From the NCBI RefSeq assembly GCF_008370685.1, contig NZ_VTZU01000056.1, forward strand, positions 1-46,616: a stretch of 46,616 bases of DNA. Direction: 5' to 3'. The stretch's first letter is position 1. Every line of letters begins with the position of its first letter. Origin of the DNA: Aquimarina sp. RZ0 (lineage in GTDB: Bacteria > Bacteroidota > Bacteroidia > Flavobacteriales > Flavobacteriaceae). Below are positions 34,198 through 43,816 of this stretch, piece after piece. A program made the position numbers and the translations under genes. The notes beneath the pieces were generated by a model that saw only the letters and a list, made by a program, of their open reading frames with translations, was not told the origin of the DNA and made no database searches.

Positions 34198-36210
34198 ATG
34201 AAAATACATAATAGAAAATTTGATAAGAACCACTTTTCAGAAGCATACGGAATTCAATGTGGTGAGGTTTTACCGGCAGATATAAAAAGTAAAATTCCTA
34301 CAGGGTTTACTTGGTGTATTGTTCCCAAAAATTCATCAAGCACATTACATAAACATTTTGAATTCGAAATGTTTATAGTTTATAGAGGTAAGGGGAAAAT
34401 CAGATCAGGGAGTGATACTTTACTAATCGAAGAGTTAGACTGTATCTATTTAGATGAATTTCAAGAGCATGAAATCATTAATACCGGAGATCAGGATATG
34501 GTCATTTTATCAGTTTGGGGAAGAACATTGAAGAAGACTTTGAAACAAAAAAGCAAAGATCAAATAGTAATCACTTCCACGCCTCCAACCCCTAATGGGG
34601 ATTTACATTTAGGGCATTTATCAGGACCTTATTTGGCGGCTGATATTTATCGCCGCATCGCTTTGATGCAAGGGTTTGATGTAGTGCATTATACCGGAAC
34701 TGATACATATCAGAACTATGTGTTAAAAAAAGCTTTAGAAACAGATAATACTCCATTAGAAGTAGCTAATTATTATTCTGGGGAGATTAAAAAAACATTA
34801 GAGACATACCATATCCATACTGATCTATTTCAGGAACCAAAAAAAGTTAGGAATTATGAATTGTATTTAAAAGAGGTGTTTTTATACCTATATAAAGAAG
34901 GACATATTATTGAAAAGGAAGTCGACACGACTTACAGTGGACAGAACAATACGTATTTATTTGAATCCTTAATTTCTGGAAAATGCCCACATTGTCAAAG
35001 CGGTTGTAGTGGTAATTTATGTGAAAACTGTGGTATGCATAATGATTGTGCAGAGATAATCGATAAACAATCTACCATAGACACAGCTCCGGTTTTTACC
35101 AAAAAAACAAAACGTTTTTATTTCTCGTTCCAAAAGGTAATGCCACAATTACTAACTTATTTTAAACAAGTTCAGGATGATAATATCAAACAATTTATTG
35201 AGCAGGTATTAGAAAATAATTTACAAGATTACCCTATTAGTCATGAATCCGACTGGGGGATATCGGTACCGATAGAGAAATGTGAACAACAGGTTATCTC
35301 ATCTTGGTTTGAGATGGGAGTTGGACATTTAGTTTCTTTATTAGATCAAGACAAAGAGTTAAAGAATTCTGTCGATGCCGTTACCAGATTGAAAGAAGCC
35401 TATCAAGGCAAATGTTTTGTGCAAATGTTTGGGTTTGACAATTCTATTTTCAATGTGTTTTTATTTCCTGGTATTTTTACGGGATTAGGGTTGCCGATTG
35501 CAAAAGGCTTAAAAATGAATAAGTTTTTGCTATTAGAAGGACAAAAATTTTCAACCAGTAGAGGGCATGCAATTTGGGGAAAAGAGATTGCTCAAAAAGT
35601 AAACGTGGATATTCTAAGATACTATTTGAGTTGGATCAACCCAGCAGATTATGAAAATAACTTTACTAAGCGGCATTTTAACGAATTTATCAACACCGCT
35701 ATAGATCAAACTATCAAGAAACATATTCTTGCTGTAGATAAGACATTGGAGAAATTCAAGTATAAAACACCTGTAACTACTCGGTGGACAGATGCACAAG
35801 AAGCATATTATAAAAAAATAGAAAAGGAAGTAAATAAATATTTGCCATATTACAATTTAGAGCAATTATCGCTTCATAAGATAGCCGTATACATCTTTGA
35901 GTTTACAACTATCATGAATGAATTTCGCAGCAAAGCAATCCTTTTTGAAGCAGATACCCATCAGGATTTTCTACAAACGCAAGTAGCGTTAGAACTTATG
36001 TCCCTACGAACATTGTCATTATTGTCGTATCCAATAATGCCTGGTTTTTCAGAAGCATTATGGAATAAGTTATGCCCAGAAGAAGGCATAGAAGATAATG
36101 GTTTTAATGATTTGATAGCTTTTATTCCTTCAAATATCAACCTCCAAAACTTAAGCAGCTGCCTGAATTTCATAACATATCAATTGGAAGACGAAACTGT
36201 TTTAAGTTAA
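34198..36210 (+). CDS. cupin-MetRS fusion, putative hydrazine synthetase
   Basis: A 670-residue fusion. Residues 1-110 are a cupin with metal ligands His51, His53, Glu57 and His91 (LHKHFEFEMF and EFQEHEI). Residues 122-670 are a methionyl-tRNA-synthetase-like unit: class I HLGH at 137-140 within TPNGDLHLGH, a zinc knuckle Cys263, Cys266, Cys275, Cys278, and KFSTS at 450-454 in place of KMSKS. A housekeeping MetRS has no cupin. This architecture is that of the hydrazine synthetases (Spb40 of s56-p1, Tri28 of triacsin). There the MetRS-like part activates N6-hydroxylysine and links it to glycine, and the cupin rearranges the ester to an N-N bond. It lies 13 bp after the FAD oxidase gene. Start ATG 34198. 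Confidence 0.92.
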   Translation: MKIHNRKFDKNHFSEAYGIQCGEVLPADIKSKIPTGFTWCIVPKNSSSTLHKHFEFEMFIVYRGKGKIRSGSDTLLIEELDCIYLDEFQEHEIINTGDQDMVILSVWGRTLKKTLKQKSKDQIVITSTPPTPNGDLHLGHLSGPYLAADIYRRIALMQGFDVVHYTGTDTYQNYVLKKALETDNTPLEVANYYSGEIKKTLETYHIHTDLFQEPKKVRNYELYLKEVFLYLYKEGHIIEKEVDTTYSGQNNTYLFESLISGKCPHCQSGCSGNLCENCGMHNDCAEIIDKQSTIDTAPVFTKKTKRFYFSFQKVMPQLLTYFKQVQDDNIKQFIEQVLENNLQDYPISHESDWGISVPIEKCEQQVISSWFEMGVGHLVSLLDQDKELKNSVDAVTRLKEAYQGKCFVQMFGFDNSIFNVFLFPGIFTGLGLPIAKGLKMNKFLLLEGQKFSTSRGHAIWGKEIAQKVNVDILRYYLSWINPADYENNFTKRHFNEFINTAIDQTIKKHILAVDKTLEKFKYKTPVTTRWTDAQEAYYKKIEKEVNKYLPYYNLEQLSLHKIAVYIFEFTTIMNEFRSKAILFEADTHQDFLQTQVALELMSLRTLSLLSYPIMPGFSEALWNKLCPEEGIEDNGFNDLIAFIPSNINLQNLSSCLNFITYQLEDETVLS

Positions 36211-36270
36211 TAGCTTCAGGCAATAATCACATACATTTTATATCGATAACCCCTTAAAACAGCAATAATA

Positions 36271-37908
36271 ATGGGACTTTTGAAAATAATTTTTCTATCC
36301 ACCAGTAAACCTCGATTTTATCTGATAACAGTCTTTGGGTGTGTAGTTGGACTAATTAATATTTATATCGTATCCTTAATTACTTCCTATATAGAAATGG
36401 ATCATAAAGATTTGATAAATAATATCATATTGTTTTCGACAGTTATAGCAATATATTTAATAACTAATATTCTTTTTTCTAATGCCTTGGTAATTATGTC
36501 CCAAAAAGGGATTAAAACAATTAAAGAGAAAATTTTTGAGGTTTCTCTTCGGTCTAAATATGGGGATTTAAGCAAAAATAAAAAGAAGATATTTTCTATA
36601 TATTCTGACGATATGGAAATTATTGTAGGAAGTTATACTGGGATCATATATGTGATTGTAGCAATAGCCAGTGTATTTTTTGCATTTGTATATTTAGCAT
36701 GGTTATCTATACCTCTTTTTTTAATTACCCTAGGGATTATTTCCTTAGGCTTTTTATCATATTATTATGTTGTAGGAAAAGCAGTGCCCCATTTTAAAGG
36801 AGCCCGAACTGTTCACAATATCATTATCAATTATCTTTTTGAAATCCTAAATGGGTTTAAAGAACTAAAAATATATCCTCATAAAAAGGCAGATATCAAG
36901 TCCATAGTGGCTGAAAATATTACCCAATCCTATTATCATAATAAAAGGTCTCATTCCATATTTGCAATGACCAATGTAATAGGTAATATGGTGTTATTCT
37001 TGTATTTAGGGGCTATTTTACTCATTGTTCCTCTGTATATGGTGGATGAAAAACCGATCCTTCTGGATTTTAGTTTAATTATTCTCTATGTATTTACTCC
37101 TATCGGAAATATCATGTCATTGATTAATCCATTATCCAAAGCAAATATCATTGCTGATAAAATGATATCGGTGATTGGGGAGATGAAAGAAGCAGAAAAT
37201 GAAGAAGATTTGGAGATGTATTCAGGAAAATCAAATTTTCATCAATTGTCATTACATGGATTAACGTATAATTATGGGAAAAATGATGAAGAAAATTTTG
37301 AGTTAGGGCCTATAGATATGGAGATCAATAAAAATGAAGTCGTCTTTATTTTTGGGGGTAATGGTAGTGGAAAAACAACCTTGATGCATTCAATCCTTAA
37401 CCTGTATTCTTCTTCTTTTAGTAAGATTTCCTTTAACGATGCTCTGGTAACAACAAATGAATGGGGGGCAAGAGCACGTCAACTCTTTGCTCCAGTATTT
37501 AGCGATTTCCATCTCTTTCAAAAATTTTATGGGATTAACGATATTGATCAAGTTAAAGTCAAGAAATACCTTTCACTTTTTGAAATAGATCAAAAAGTAA
37601 ATGTAAAGGATCACGGTTTTTCAACATTAGAACTTTCTACGGGTCAACGGAAGAGATTAGCATTGATAAATGCTTTATTAGAGGATAAACCTATTCTGTT
37701 TCTAGATGAGTGGGCGGCAGATCAAGATCCTAAATTCCGTAAAAAATTCTATACAGAAATTGTTCCTCTAATAGTCAAAGAAGAAAACAAAACTATTATT
37801 GCAATTACACATGATGATAGATATTTTAACACAGCAGACAGATTGCTTAAGATGGAATATGGAAAACTTATAGAAGTAGATAAACTCTTACTTACCGATG
37901 TGTTATAA
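36271..37908 (+). CDS. peptide ABC exporter, SyrD/PvdE type (fused TMD-NBD)
   Basis: A 545-residue half-transporter with six predicted membrane segments in residues 10-300 followed by one nucleotide-binding domain: Walker A FGGNGSGKTT at 361-370 (Lys368), signature LSTGQ at 455-459, Walker B ILFLDEW near 475, and a switch His in AITHDD near 517. The order and the STGQRKRL signature match the cyclic-peptide exporter group (SyrD, PvdE, YojI), which moves non-ribosomal peptides from cytoplasm to periplasm as a homodimer. Between the hydrazine cassette (60 nt) and the second ATP-grasp gene (73 nt). It is the probable inner-membrane exit of the product and part of self-protection. Confidence 0.9.
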   Translation: MGLLKIIFLSTSKPRFYLITVFGCVVGLINIYIVSLITSYIEMDHKDLINNIILFSTVIAIYLITNILFSNALVIMSQKGIKTIKEKIFEVSLRSKYGDLSKNKKKIFSIYSDDMEIIVGSYTGIIYVIVAIASVFFAFVYLAWLSIPLFLITLGIISLGFLSYYYVVGKAVPHFKGARTVHNIIINYLFEILNGFKELKIYPHKKADIKSIVAENITQSYYHNKRSHSIFAMTNVIGNMVLFLYLGAILLIVPLYMVDEKPILLDFSLIILYVFTPIGNIMSLINPLSKANIIADKMISVIGEMKEAENEEDLEMYSGKSNFHQLSLHGLTYNYGKNDEENFELGPIDMEINKNEVVFIFGGNGSGKTTLMHSILNLYSSSFSKISFNDALVTTNEWGARARQLFAPVFSDFHLFQKFYGINDIDQVKVKKYLSLFEIDQKVNVKDHGFSTLELSTGQRKRLALINALLEDKPILFLDEWAADQDPKFRKKFYTEIVPLIVKEENKTIIAITHDDRYFNTADRLLKMEYGKLIEVDKLLLTDVL

Positions 37909-37981
37909 GGTCTTCTTTAGGAAGTATATATGCATTTTATATTAAGGAAAACAAAATTAGAAAAACAAAAAACAAAAAATA

Positions 37982-39370
37982 ATGAAATTACAATTATTAC
38001 AAGAAACGAAAGAAACGATTTTATCTAATGGATATTCTCTTTTAATACAAGATGAAGAAATCGATTTTTCCAATACTATTGATACTAATCAAGATGAGGT
38101 CCCTTTTGTTTTCAAACATTATGAATATCCAGTTAGTTCTTGGCCAGTAATTGTTTCCTCAGAAATGACAAAAAGATTAACGAGATTAAGTACTCGAATA
38201 CCAAAATTATTACACCAAATACCTTTAAAATATTTTGGAGAAGACCTTCAATTACTCAGTGACTTTTATTTTAATGGAGATGTTAACATAGGAAAGCGTG
38301 CATTAGCATGTCATCATACCAATGTTGAAGTAAGTTGTCGATTAGATCTTATACAAACAAGTGAAAGTCTTGAAGTATTAGAAATTAATGTTGGATCTAG
38401 TGTTGGAGGATGGCAAATTTCATTCTTTGATAACCTCATTCGAAATATACACCCTGTTCTTACCAATCCAAAAACGGCTGGTGATTTTAATTCTAAAAAC
38501 ACATTGTCTTTATATTTACAATTTTTAATAGAAACTATTAACCAATATCTTTCTTTAGAGGAAGAAATTAATGTATTTGTTTGTCTGGATAGTATAGAAA
38601 ATGTTGAAGAAAAGAACTTGAGTTTAGCATTTTTAAATGAATTATTTACTATAGAATTGACTAAGAAAAATATGCGGGGAATGATATATTCCGATGATGT
38701 TAAAGCTTTGCAATTTGAGAATAAAGCTGTATTTATTAAAGGAAAGCAAGTCCATGCATTTCTAGTTGTAGATGCTCTTATCAATAAAATGCCGGATATG
38801 GTATATGAAGCATTCCTTAATAGAAAAATATATTTACCCGATCATATTGGTACTAATTTTATTGATGATAAAAGAAACTTCGCTTTATTAAGACAATTAG
38901 CAGAGAAGGGAGCTTTTAATGAAGAAGATACCCAATTGATAAAAGAATCCATTCCCTGGACCTCGATTATAGAAGATAAAGAGATAGATTATAATGGAAA
39001 ATCATACGATACTAGGAAGTTACTCATCGAACAAAAGAATCATCTTGTCATTAAACCTGCAACAGGATTTCAAGGTACAGATGTTTATGTAGGTAAATTT
39101 TCAAATGATAAAGAGTGGTTGGAAGCAATAGACAAGGCATTTGGAGATACTCATTTTATTGTTCAGAAGTTTTGTAATTCTAAAAAACCTTTAGCTCCTA
39201 ATTCCTTTAATGAATGGGTATCACATAAATTAATTTGGGGATCTTTTGGATTTGGAGAAAAGTATGGTGGTGTTTGGGTAAGGATGTCTGATACACAGTC
39301 GGATAAAGGAGTTATCAATTCGGCCAATGGTGCAACTGAAGCCATTGTATATGAATTGAAAAAAAGTTAA
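37982..39370 (+). CDS. second ATP-grasp protein (glutathionylspermidine-synthase-like)
   Basis: A 462-residue protein that reads like a circularly permuted or glutathionylspermidine-synthase-like ATP-grasp. The N-terminal half has GKRALACHHTNVEVSCRLDL near 104 and SLEVLEINVGSSVGGWQ at about 127-143 (an acidic EIN pair as in Mg-binding strands). The C-terminal part has NHLVIKPATGFQGTDVYVGK near 355 (Lys and glycine-rich loop) and IVQKFC near 394. Such enzymes activate a carboxylate with ATP and join it to an amine. It lies directly before NRPS 3 (27 nt), so it may make a substrate for, or act on the product of, its terminal condensation domain. I do not know a characterised close relative. Confidence 0.65.
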   Translation: MKLQLLQETKETILSNGYSLLIQDEEIDFSNTIDTNQDEVPFVFKHYEYPVSSWPVIVSSEMTKRLTRLSTRIPKLLHQIPLKYFGEDLQLLSDFYFNGDVNIGKRALACHHTNVEVSCRLDLIQTSESLEVLEINVGSSVGGWQISFFDNLIRNIHPVLTNPKTAGDFNSKNTLSLYLQFLIETINQYLSLEEEINVFVCLDSIENVEEKNLSLAFLNELFTIELTKKNMRGMIYSDDVKALQFENKAVFIKGKQVHAFLVVDALINKMPDMVYEAFLNRKIYLPDHIGTNFIDDKRNFALLRQLAEKGAFNEEDTQLIKESIPWTSIIEDKEIDYNGKSYDTRKLLIEQKNHLVIKPATGFQGTDVYVGKFSNDKEWLEAIDKAFGDTHFIVQKFCNSKKPLAPNSFNEWVSHKLIWGSFGFGEKYGGVWVRMSDTQSDKGVINSANGATEAIVYELKKS

Positions 39371-39397
39371 AAATCATTTTTAGTAAAGTTAGGTATT

Positions 39398-42300
39398 ATG
39401 AGATTGACACTTCCCCAACAAGATGTGTATTATGAACAATTGTTATATTCTGAAGAACCCATATATAATATTGGGGCAAAAATCAGGATAGAAGGGCCAT
39501 TACAAATTGAAGCCTTTGAATGTTCATATATGTCATTAATACAACAACATGATGTCTATAGAACTGTTTTTTTTAAAAGCCAGGGAGGCACCTTCAACCA
39601 GCAACTGAAAGAAGAAGTTGCTCCATTAAGGTTTCAGAATTTTTCTAAACAAAATAATTCCGAGACAAAGGCTTGCGAATTTATGCAACAGGAATTCATG
39701 AAACCTTTTCAATTATCAGAAGGGGAACCTTTATATCGTTTTGTATTAGTGAAAGTAGCAGAAAATAAGCATTATCTTTTTTCTGTATATCATCATATAA
39801 TTACCGATGGATGGGGTACTTCTTTGATGTTTAAAAGGCTAGTAAAAAACTATAATGAGATTTTAGAATTTGGCAAAATAGTTTCTGATTACCCTTTTAG
39901 TTATGAGGATTTTGTAGAAGATGATATGATCTATCAACAATCTGAAGCTTTTGAAAAAGATAAAAAGTATTGGGTAGAAAAATTCAAATTATTACCAAAA
40001 GCCCTTTTTGAAAAAACAAAAATAAATAAGAGTCAGCATAAAAGTGAACGCGAGGTGTTATTTATAAAAAGGGAAGTGTATAATGATCTTAATCGATTAG
40101 CAAAAATAAATAAATCTTCTGCCTTTCATATCATATTGGCATTGTTATATCTATATTTTGGGAGGAAACACCAAAATCAAGATTTTGCAATTGGGCTACC
40201 TGTGCTTAACAGGAGTAAAGCCAGTTACAAGAAAACTGTAGGACTGTTTATGGGAGTTTTGCCATTACGTATAGAATGGAATCAAGAGATCAACTTTGAT
40301 GAATTGATAACGATAATTAAAAAACAATTAAGACAAGATTATAGGTATCAACGATTTCCATTAGGTAAATTAATTCAGGAACTTCAGGTATTTAATGAAA
40401 AAGATCGATTAATGAATATTACTCTTTCTTATGAAAAACAGGACTATGCTGATCATTTTCAAAATACTAAAACTACGGTTATTCCAATGACACATCAATC
40501 TGAACGTGTAGCCTTGGCTATGTACATCAGAGAGTTCGATGAAAAGGAAGATGTAACCATAGATTTTGATTATAACCTTAACTATTTTGATAGTAAAAGT
40601 ATATCTCAGGTAACCGCTCACTTTCAGGTATTGCTAAACAATATCCTTAATAAGCCCAATAAAAAGCTTTGTGAATTTGAGTATTTACCGCCAGAGGAAA
40701 AACAACAACTATTACAGATATGTAACGATACATCCACATCTTACCCACCCGAAATTACCCTATTAGATATATTTAATGAAAAAGTACGGCAATATCGCAA
40801 GAAAATGGCAGTACAGGATGAGAACATAGCATTATCTTATCGTCAACTGGAACAACTCTCCAACAATGTTGCAAAAAATTTGATAGAAGCTAATGATGCA
40901 AAGGTAATTGGAGTATTATTGGATAGGTCTGTTTATACCGTGGTCATTCTATTAGGGATTCTAAAATCTGGAAAATCATACATTCCTTTAGACCCAACAT
41001 TCCCAAAAAATAGATTGCGATATATTATGGAGCATAGTCAATTAAACATGTTGATATGTGATTCTACAAATACTTTATCTTTTGAAGAATATAATGTGCT
41101 TTTTGTAGACGAGTTAATTAGAGATGTAGGAGAAAAAAATAAGCAGGGGCTTCCTAAAGCTACGGCAATAGATACGGCATATATCATTTATACTTCGGGC
41201 TCTACAGGAAACCCAAAAGGGGTTGAGATAACACATGGATCCTTGATTAACTTTTTATTAAGTATTCGGGAAGAGCCTGGTATTACGTCAACCGATCTTT
41301 TGTTTGCAGTAACTACATACTCTTTTGATATTTCGATTCTGGAATTTTTCGTGCCATTAATTACAGGTGCAAGTGTTTATATAGCATCCAATGCTATTCT
41401 TTCAGACTATACAAATATTGTGAAAGCGTTAGACAAAGTCTCGCCTTCTATCCTTCAAGGTACCCCAAGTTTCTTTCAGCTATTATTACATGGAGGATGG
41501 AAAGGTAACTTGAATACTAAAATCCTTTGTGGGGGGGATCTTCTAAGCGAGGATTTGGCTGCTCAACTTTTGATACATTGTTCAGAATTATGGAATATGT
41601 ATGGGCCTACAGAAACTACAATCTGGTCTTCTGTAAAAAGAATAAAACACGCAACAGAATCCTCTAATATTGGTAGTCCTATTGCTAATACGCAGTTTTA
41701 TATATTAGATAAACAGCTGCAATTGCTACCTATAGGTAATAATGGTGTTTTATATATTGGCGGCCATGGATTGGCCAAGGGTTACTTTAAAGACCCAAAA
41801 CGAACTCATGAAAAATTTATCAAAAACCCTTATGGTGATGGATTACTATATAATACCAATGATTTGGCAAAGTGGAATGAAAATGGAGAGCTAATTTTTT
41901 TAGGAAGGAATGATAACCAGGTAAAAATAAGAGGATATCGAATAGAATTGGGAGATATAGAATCCAAACTCAATCAAATACCACAAATTAGAAAATCTGT
42001 GGTGGTAAGTAAAAAACAGAAAGGACAAGAAGCATTTTTGATCGCGTACATCCAAAAGGAGGATGCCAGTTATGATGTTCAGGATAGTGTAGAGTTTTTA
42101 AGAAAAGAACTTCCGCAGTACATGATTCCCTATGTACTGCTCCCAATAACAGATTTTCCACTAACCCCAAATAAAAAAATTGATAGGAAGAAACTAGTAA
42201 GTCAAGAATTACCTTCTATGGTTAGGTTGTATACATACCCAAAAACAGAGCTACAAAAAGAACTTATAGAATTATGGAAAGAGGTTTTACAGTATACTAC

Positions 42301-43810
42301 AGATATAAGTCTTACGGATAATTTTTTTGCTCTGGGGGGGCATTCTTTAAACGCCGTAAAATTGTCCCATAGCATTAATGAAACATATGGATATAACATT
42401 GGACTAAAAACAATTTTTGAATATCCAACCATAGCTACTCTATCTGGTTTTTTGGAGAAAGAAGAAAGGGGTATTAGCTTTCAAATCTCTAAAGCTTCTC
42501 CAAAGGAATTATACTCCCTAACTCCTTCTCAACACGAAATTTGGTTGGCTTGCCAAGTACCAGAAAGATTAATTGCCTATAATATGGTGGCGGCTTATGA
42601 GGTAAATGGGTCGGTGGATATACATAAAATGAGACAATCCGTTATACATCTTATAAACAAAAATGAAATATTACGAACCAATTTCATAGAAAAACAAGGA
42701 CAAGTATATCAAAAAATTAAATCTGCTGAAGAAATAGAGTTCGAGGTGTTTACTACCGATGCTCCTACACAGGAGGATGCAAAACGCATTATTTACGATT
42801 GGATCCATACCTCTTTTGATCTAAAAAATGATGTGCTGTTACGAATGATGCTTATTCAAATAAGTAAGAGAGAATCTGTACTTGTTTTTTGTACGCACCA
42901 TATAATAATGGATGGTATTTCGTTAGAGTTTTTTTCCAAACAATTTTTAGAAAATTATCAGATTCCCAAGAATACCCATTCGCCCCATAGTCTTCAGTTT
43001 AAGGACTATTCCGAATGGTTGCATAAATTTGATCGGGAGGAAGCGAACCAGTTTTACAAGGATTATCTAGGTAATTACCAGATTAAAGAAAGCATTACTC
43101 CTGATGTACTATTTTCTAAAAAGGATTCTTGTACAGGCAATCATTACTTAATAGAATTTAAAGAGGAACAAACGCAATTGCTTAAGCGGCTTGGTAAACA
43201 ATATGAAACTACCCCTTATAGTATTATTGCCACACTGGCAAGTTTAGTCATTTATAGTATCGAGGGGCACGAAGATATAGTAATTGGAACAGTCCATTCT
43301 GGACGAAGCTCAGAGAATATTGCTTCTATGATAGGGATGTTTGTAAAAACACTTCCACTTAGGATACAATGTAGTTCCCAATTTTCTTTTTTACAGCTTT
43401 TGCAACAAATACAGGAACAGCTTGTATTATTGAATAAGTACCAATATGCATCCCCCTCTGTAATAAAAAAAAATCTTTTTGATGTTTTGATTACCTATCA
43501 GAATCCCGATTTTTCCTATCGAGAAAATGTTGATTTAGAAGACTTTACGCTTACATATTTACCTATAGATACTAAGTACAGTAGAGTTCCATTGTTGTTT
43601 AATTTTTTTGAAGTTCATAATTCTCTACATCTTACTTTAACCTATGACACGAATACGTATGAGGTATCTACTGCGCAATTTATTGTAGAGCTGTTTGAAA
43701 AGATTTTGGAGAGTATAGAGGAAGATCCTTTAGTGCTGGTATCCGTTTTGAAAGAGAAAGTATTGAAAACCTCTTCATCTGAAGAAATGGACTTCGATTT
43801 TAACTTTTAA
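39398..43810 (+). CDS. NRPS 3: C-A-T-C (Gly code), no thioesterase
   Basis: A 1,470-residue synthetase. C1 begins at residue 1 without a docking domain (HHIITDG 132-138); the A domain spans about 450-950 (YTSGSTGNPKG near 598, NKKIDRKK at its end); T has Ser983 in ALGGHSL; the terminal C runs about 1025-1450 (HHIIMDG 1167-1173). The code reads DILQLGMIWK, the same as the last A domain of NRPS 1, and long stretches match it (TTYSFDISILEFFVPLI, LWNMYGPTETTIW), so the two share a recent origin. It is Gly-like; hydrazinoacetate, a glycine analogue made by the nearby cassette, is a possible substrate. The protein ends in an acidic tail (EEMDFDFNF), not in a thioesterase. ATG 39398; 6 bp before the phosphopantetheinyl transferase gene. 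Confidence 0.93.
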   Translation: MRLTLPQQDVYYEQLLYSEEPIYNIGAKIRIEGPLQIEAFECSYMSLIQQHDVYRTVFFKSQGGTFNQQLKEEVAPLRFQNFSKQNNSETKACEFMQQEFMKPFQLSEGEPLYRFVLVKVAENKHYLFSVYHHIITDGWGTSLMFKRLVKNYNEILEFGKIVSDYPFSYEDFVEDDMIYQQSEAFEKDKKYWVEKFKLLPKALFEKTKINKSQHKSEREVLFIKREVYNDLNRLAKINKSSAFHIILALLYLYFGRKHQNQDFAIGLPVLNRSKASYKKTVGLFMGVLPLRIEWNQEINFDELITIIKKQLRQDYRYQRFPLGKLIQELQVFNEKDRLMNITLSYEKQDYADHFQNTKTTVIPMTHQSERVALAMYIREFDEKEDVTIDFDYNLNYFDSKSISQVTAHFQVLLNNILNKPNKKLCEFEYLPPEEKQQLLQICNDTSTSYPPEITLLDIFNEKVRQYRKKMAVQDENIALSYRQLEQLSNNVAKNLIEANDAKVIGVLLDRSVYTVVILLGILKSGKSYIPLDPTFPKNRLRYIMEHSQLNMLICDSTNTLSFEEYNVLFVDELIRDVGEKNKQGLPKATAIDTAYIIYTSGSTGNPKGVEITHGSLINFLLSIREEPGITSTDLLFAVTTYSFDISILEFFVPLITGASVYIASNAILSDYTNIVKALDKVSPSILQGTPSFFQLLLHGGWKGNLNTKILCGGDLLSEDLAAQLLIHCSELWNMYGPTETTIWSSVKRIKHATESSNIGSPIANTQFYILDKQLQLLPIGNNGVLYIGGHGLAKGYFKDPKRTHEKFIKNPYGDGLLYNTNDLAKWNENGELIFLGRNDNQVKIRGYRIELGDIESKLNQIPQIRKSVVVSKKQKGQEAFLIAYIQKEDASYDVQDSVEFLRKELPQYMIPYVLLPITDFPLTPNKKIDRKKLVSQELPSMVRLYTYPKTELQKELIELWKEVLQYTTDISLTDNFFALGGHSLNAVKLSHSINETYGYNIGLKTIFEYPTIATLSGFLEKEERGISFQISKASPKELYSLTPSQHEIWLACQVPERLIAYNMVAAYEVNGSVDIHKMRQSVIHLINKNEILRTNFIEKQGQVYQKIKSAEEIEFEVFTTDAPTQEDAKRIIYDWIHTSFDLKNDVLLRMMLIQISKRESVLVFCTHHIIMDGISLEFFSKQFLENYQIPKNTHSPHSLQFKDYSEWLHKFDREEANQFYKDYLGNYQIKESITPDVLFSKKDSCTGNHYLIEFKEEQTQLLKRLGKQYETTPYSIIATLASLVIYSIEGHEDIVIGTVHSGRSSENIASMIGMFVKTLPLRIQCSSQFSFLQLLQQIQEQLVLLNKYQYASPSVIKKNLFDVLITYQNPDFSYRENVDLEDFTLTYLPIDTKYSRVPLLFNFFEVHNSLHLTLTYDTNTYEVSTAQFIVELFEKILESIEEDPLVLVSVLKEKVLKTSSSEEMDFDFNF

Positions 43811-43816
43811 GCTGAG

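Noticed and set aside
34198..36210. MetRS-like gene as a resistant housekeeping copy for self-protection
   Set aside because: The N-terminal cupin and its place directly after the N-hydroxylase and FAD oxidase point to a hydrazine synthetase instead.
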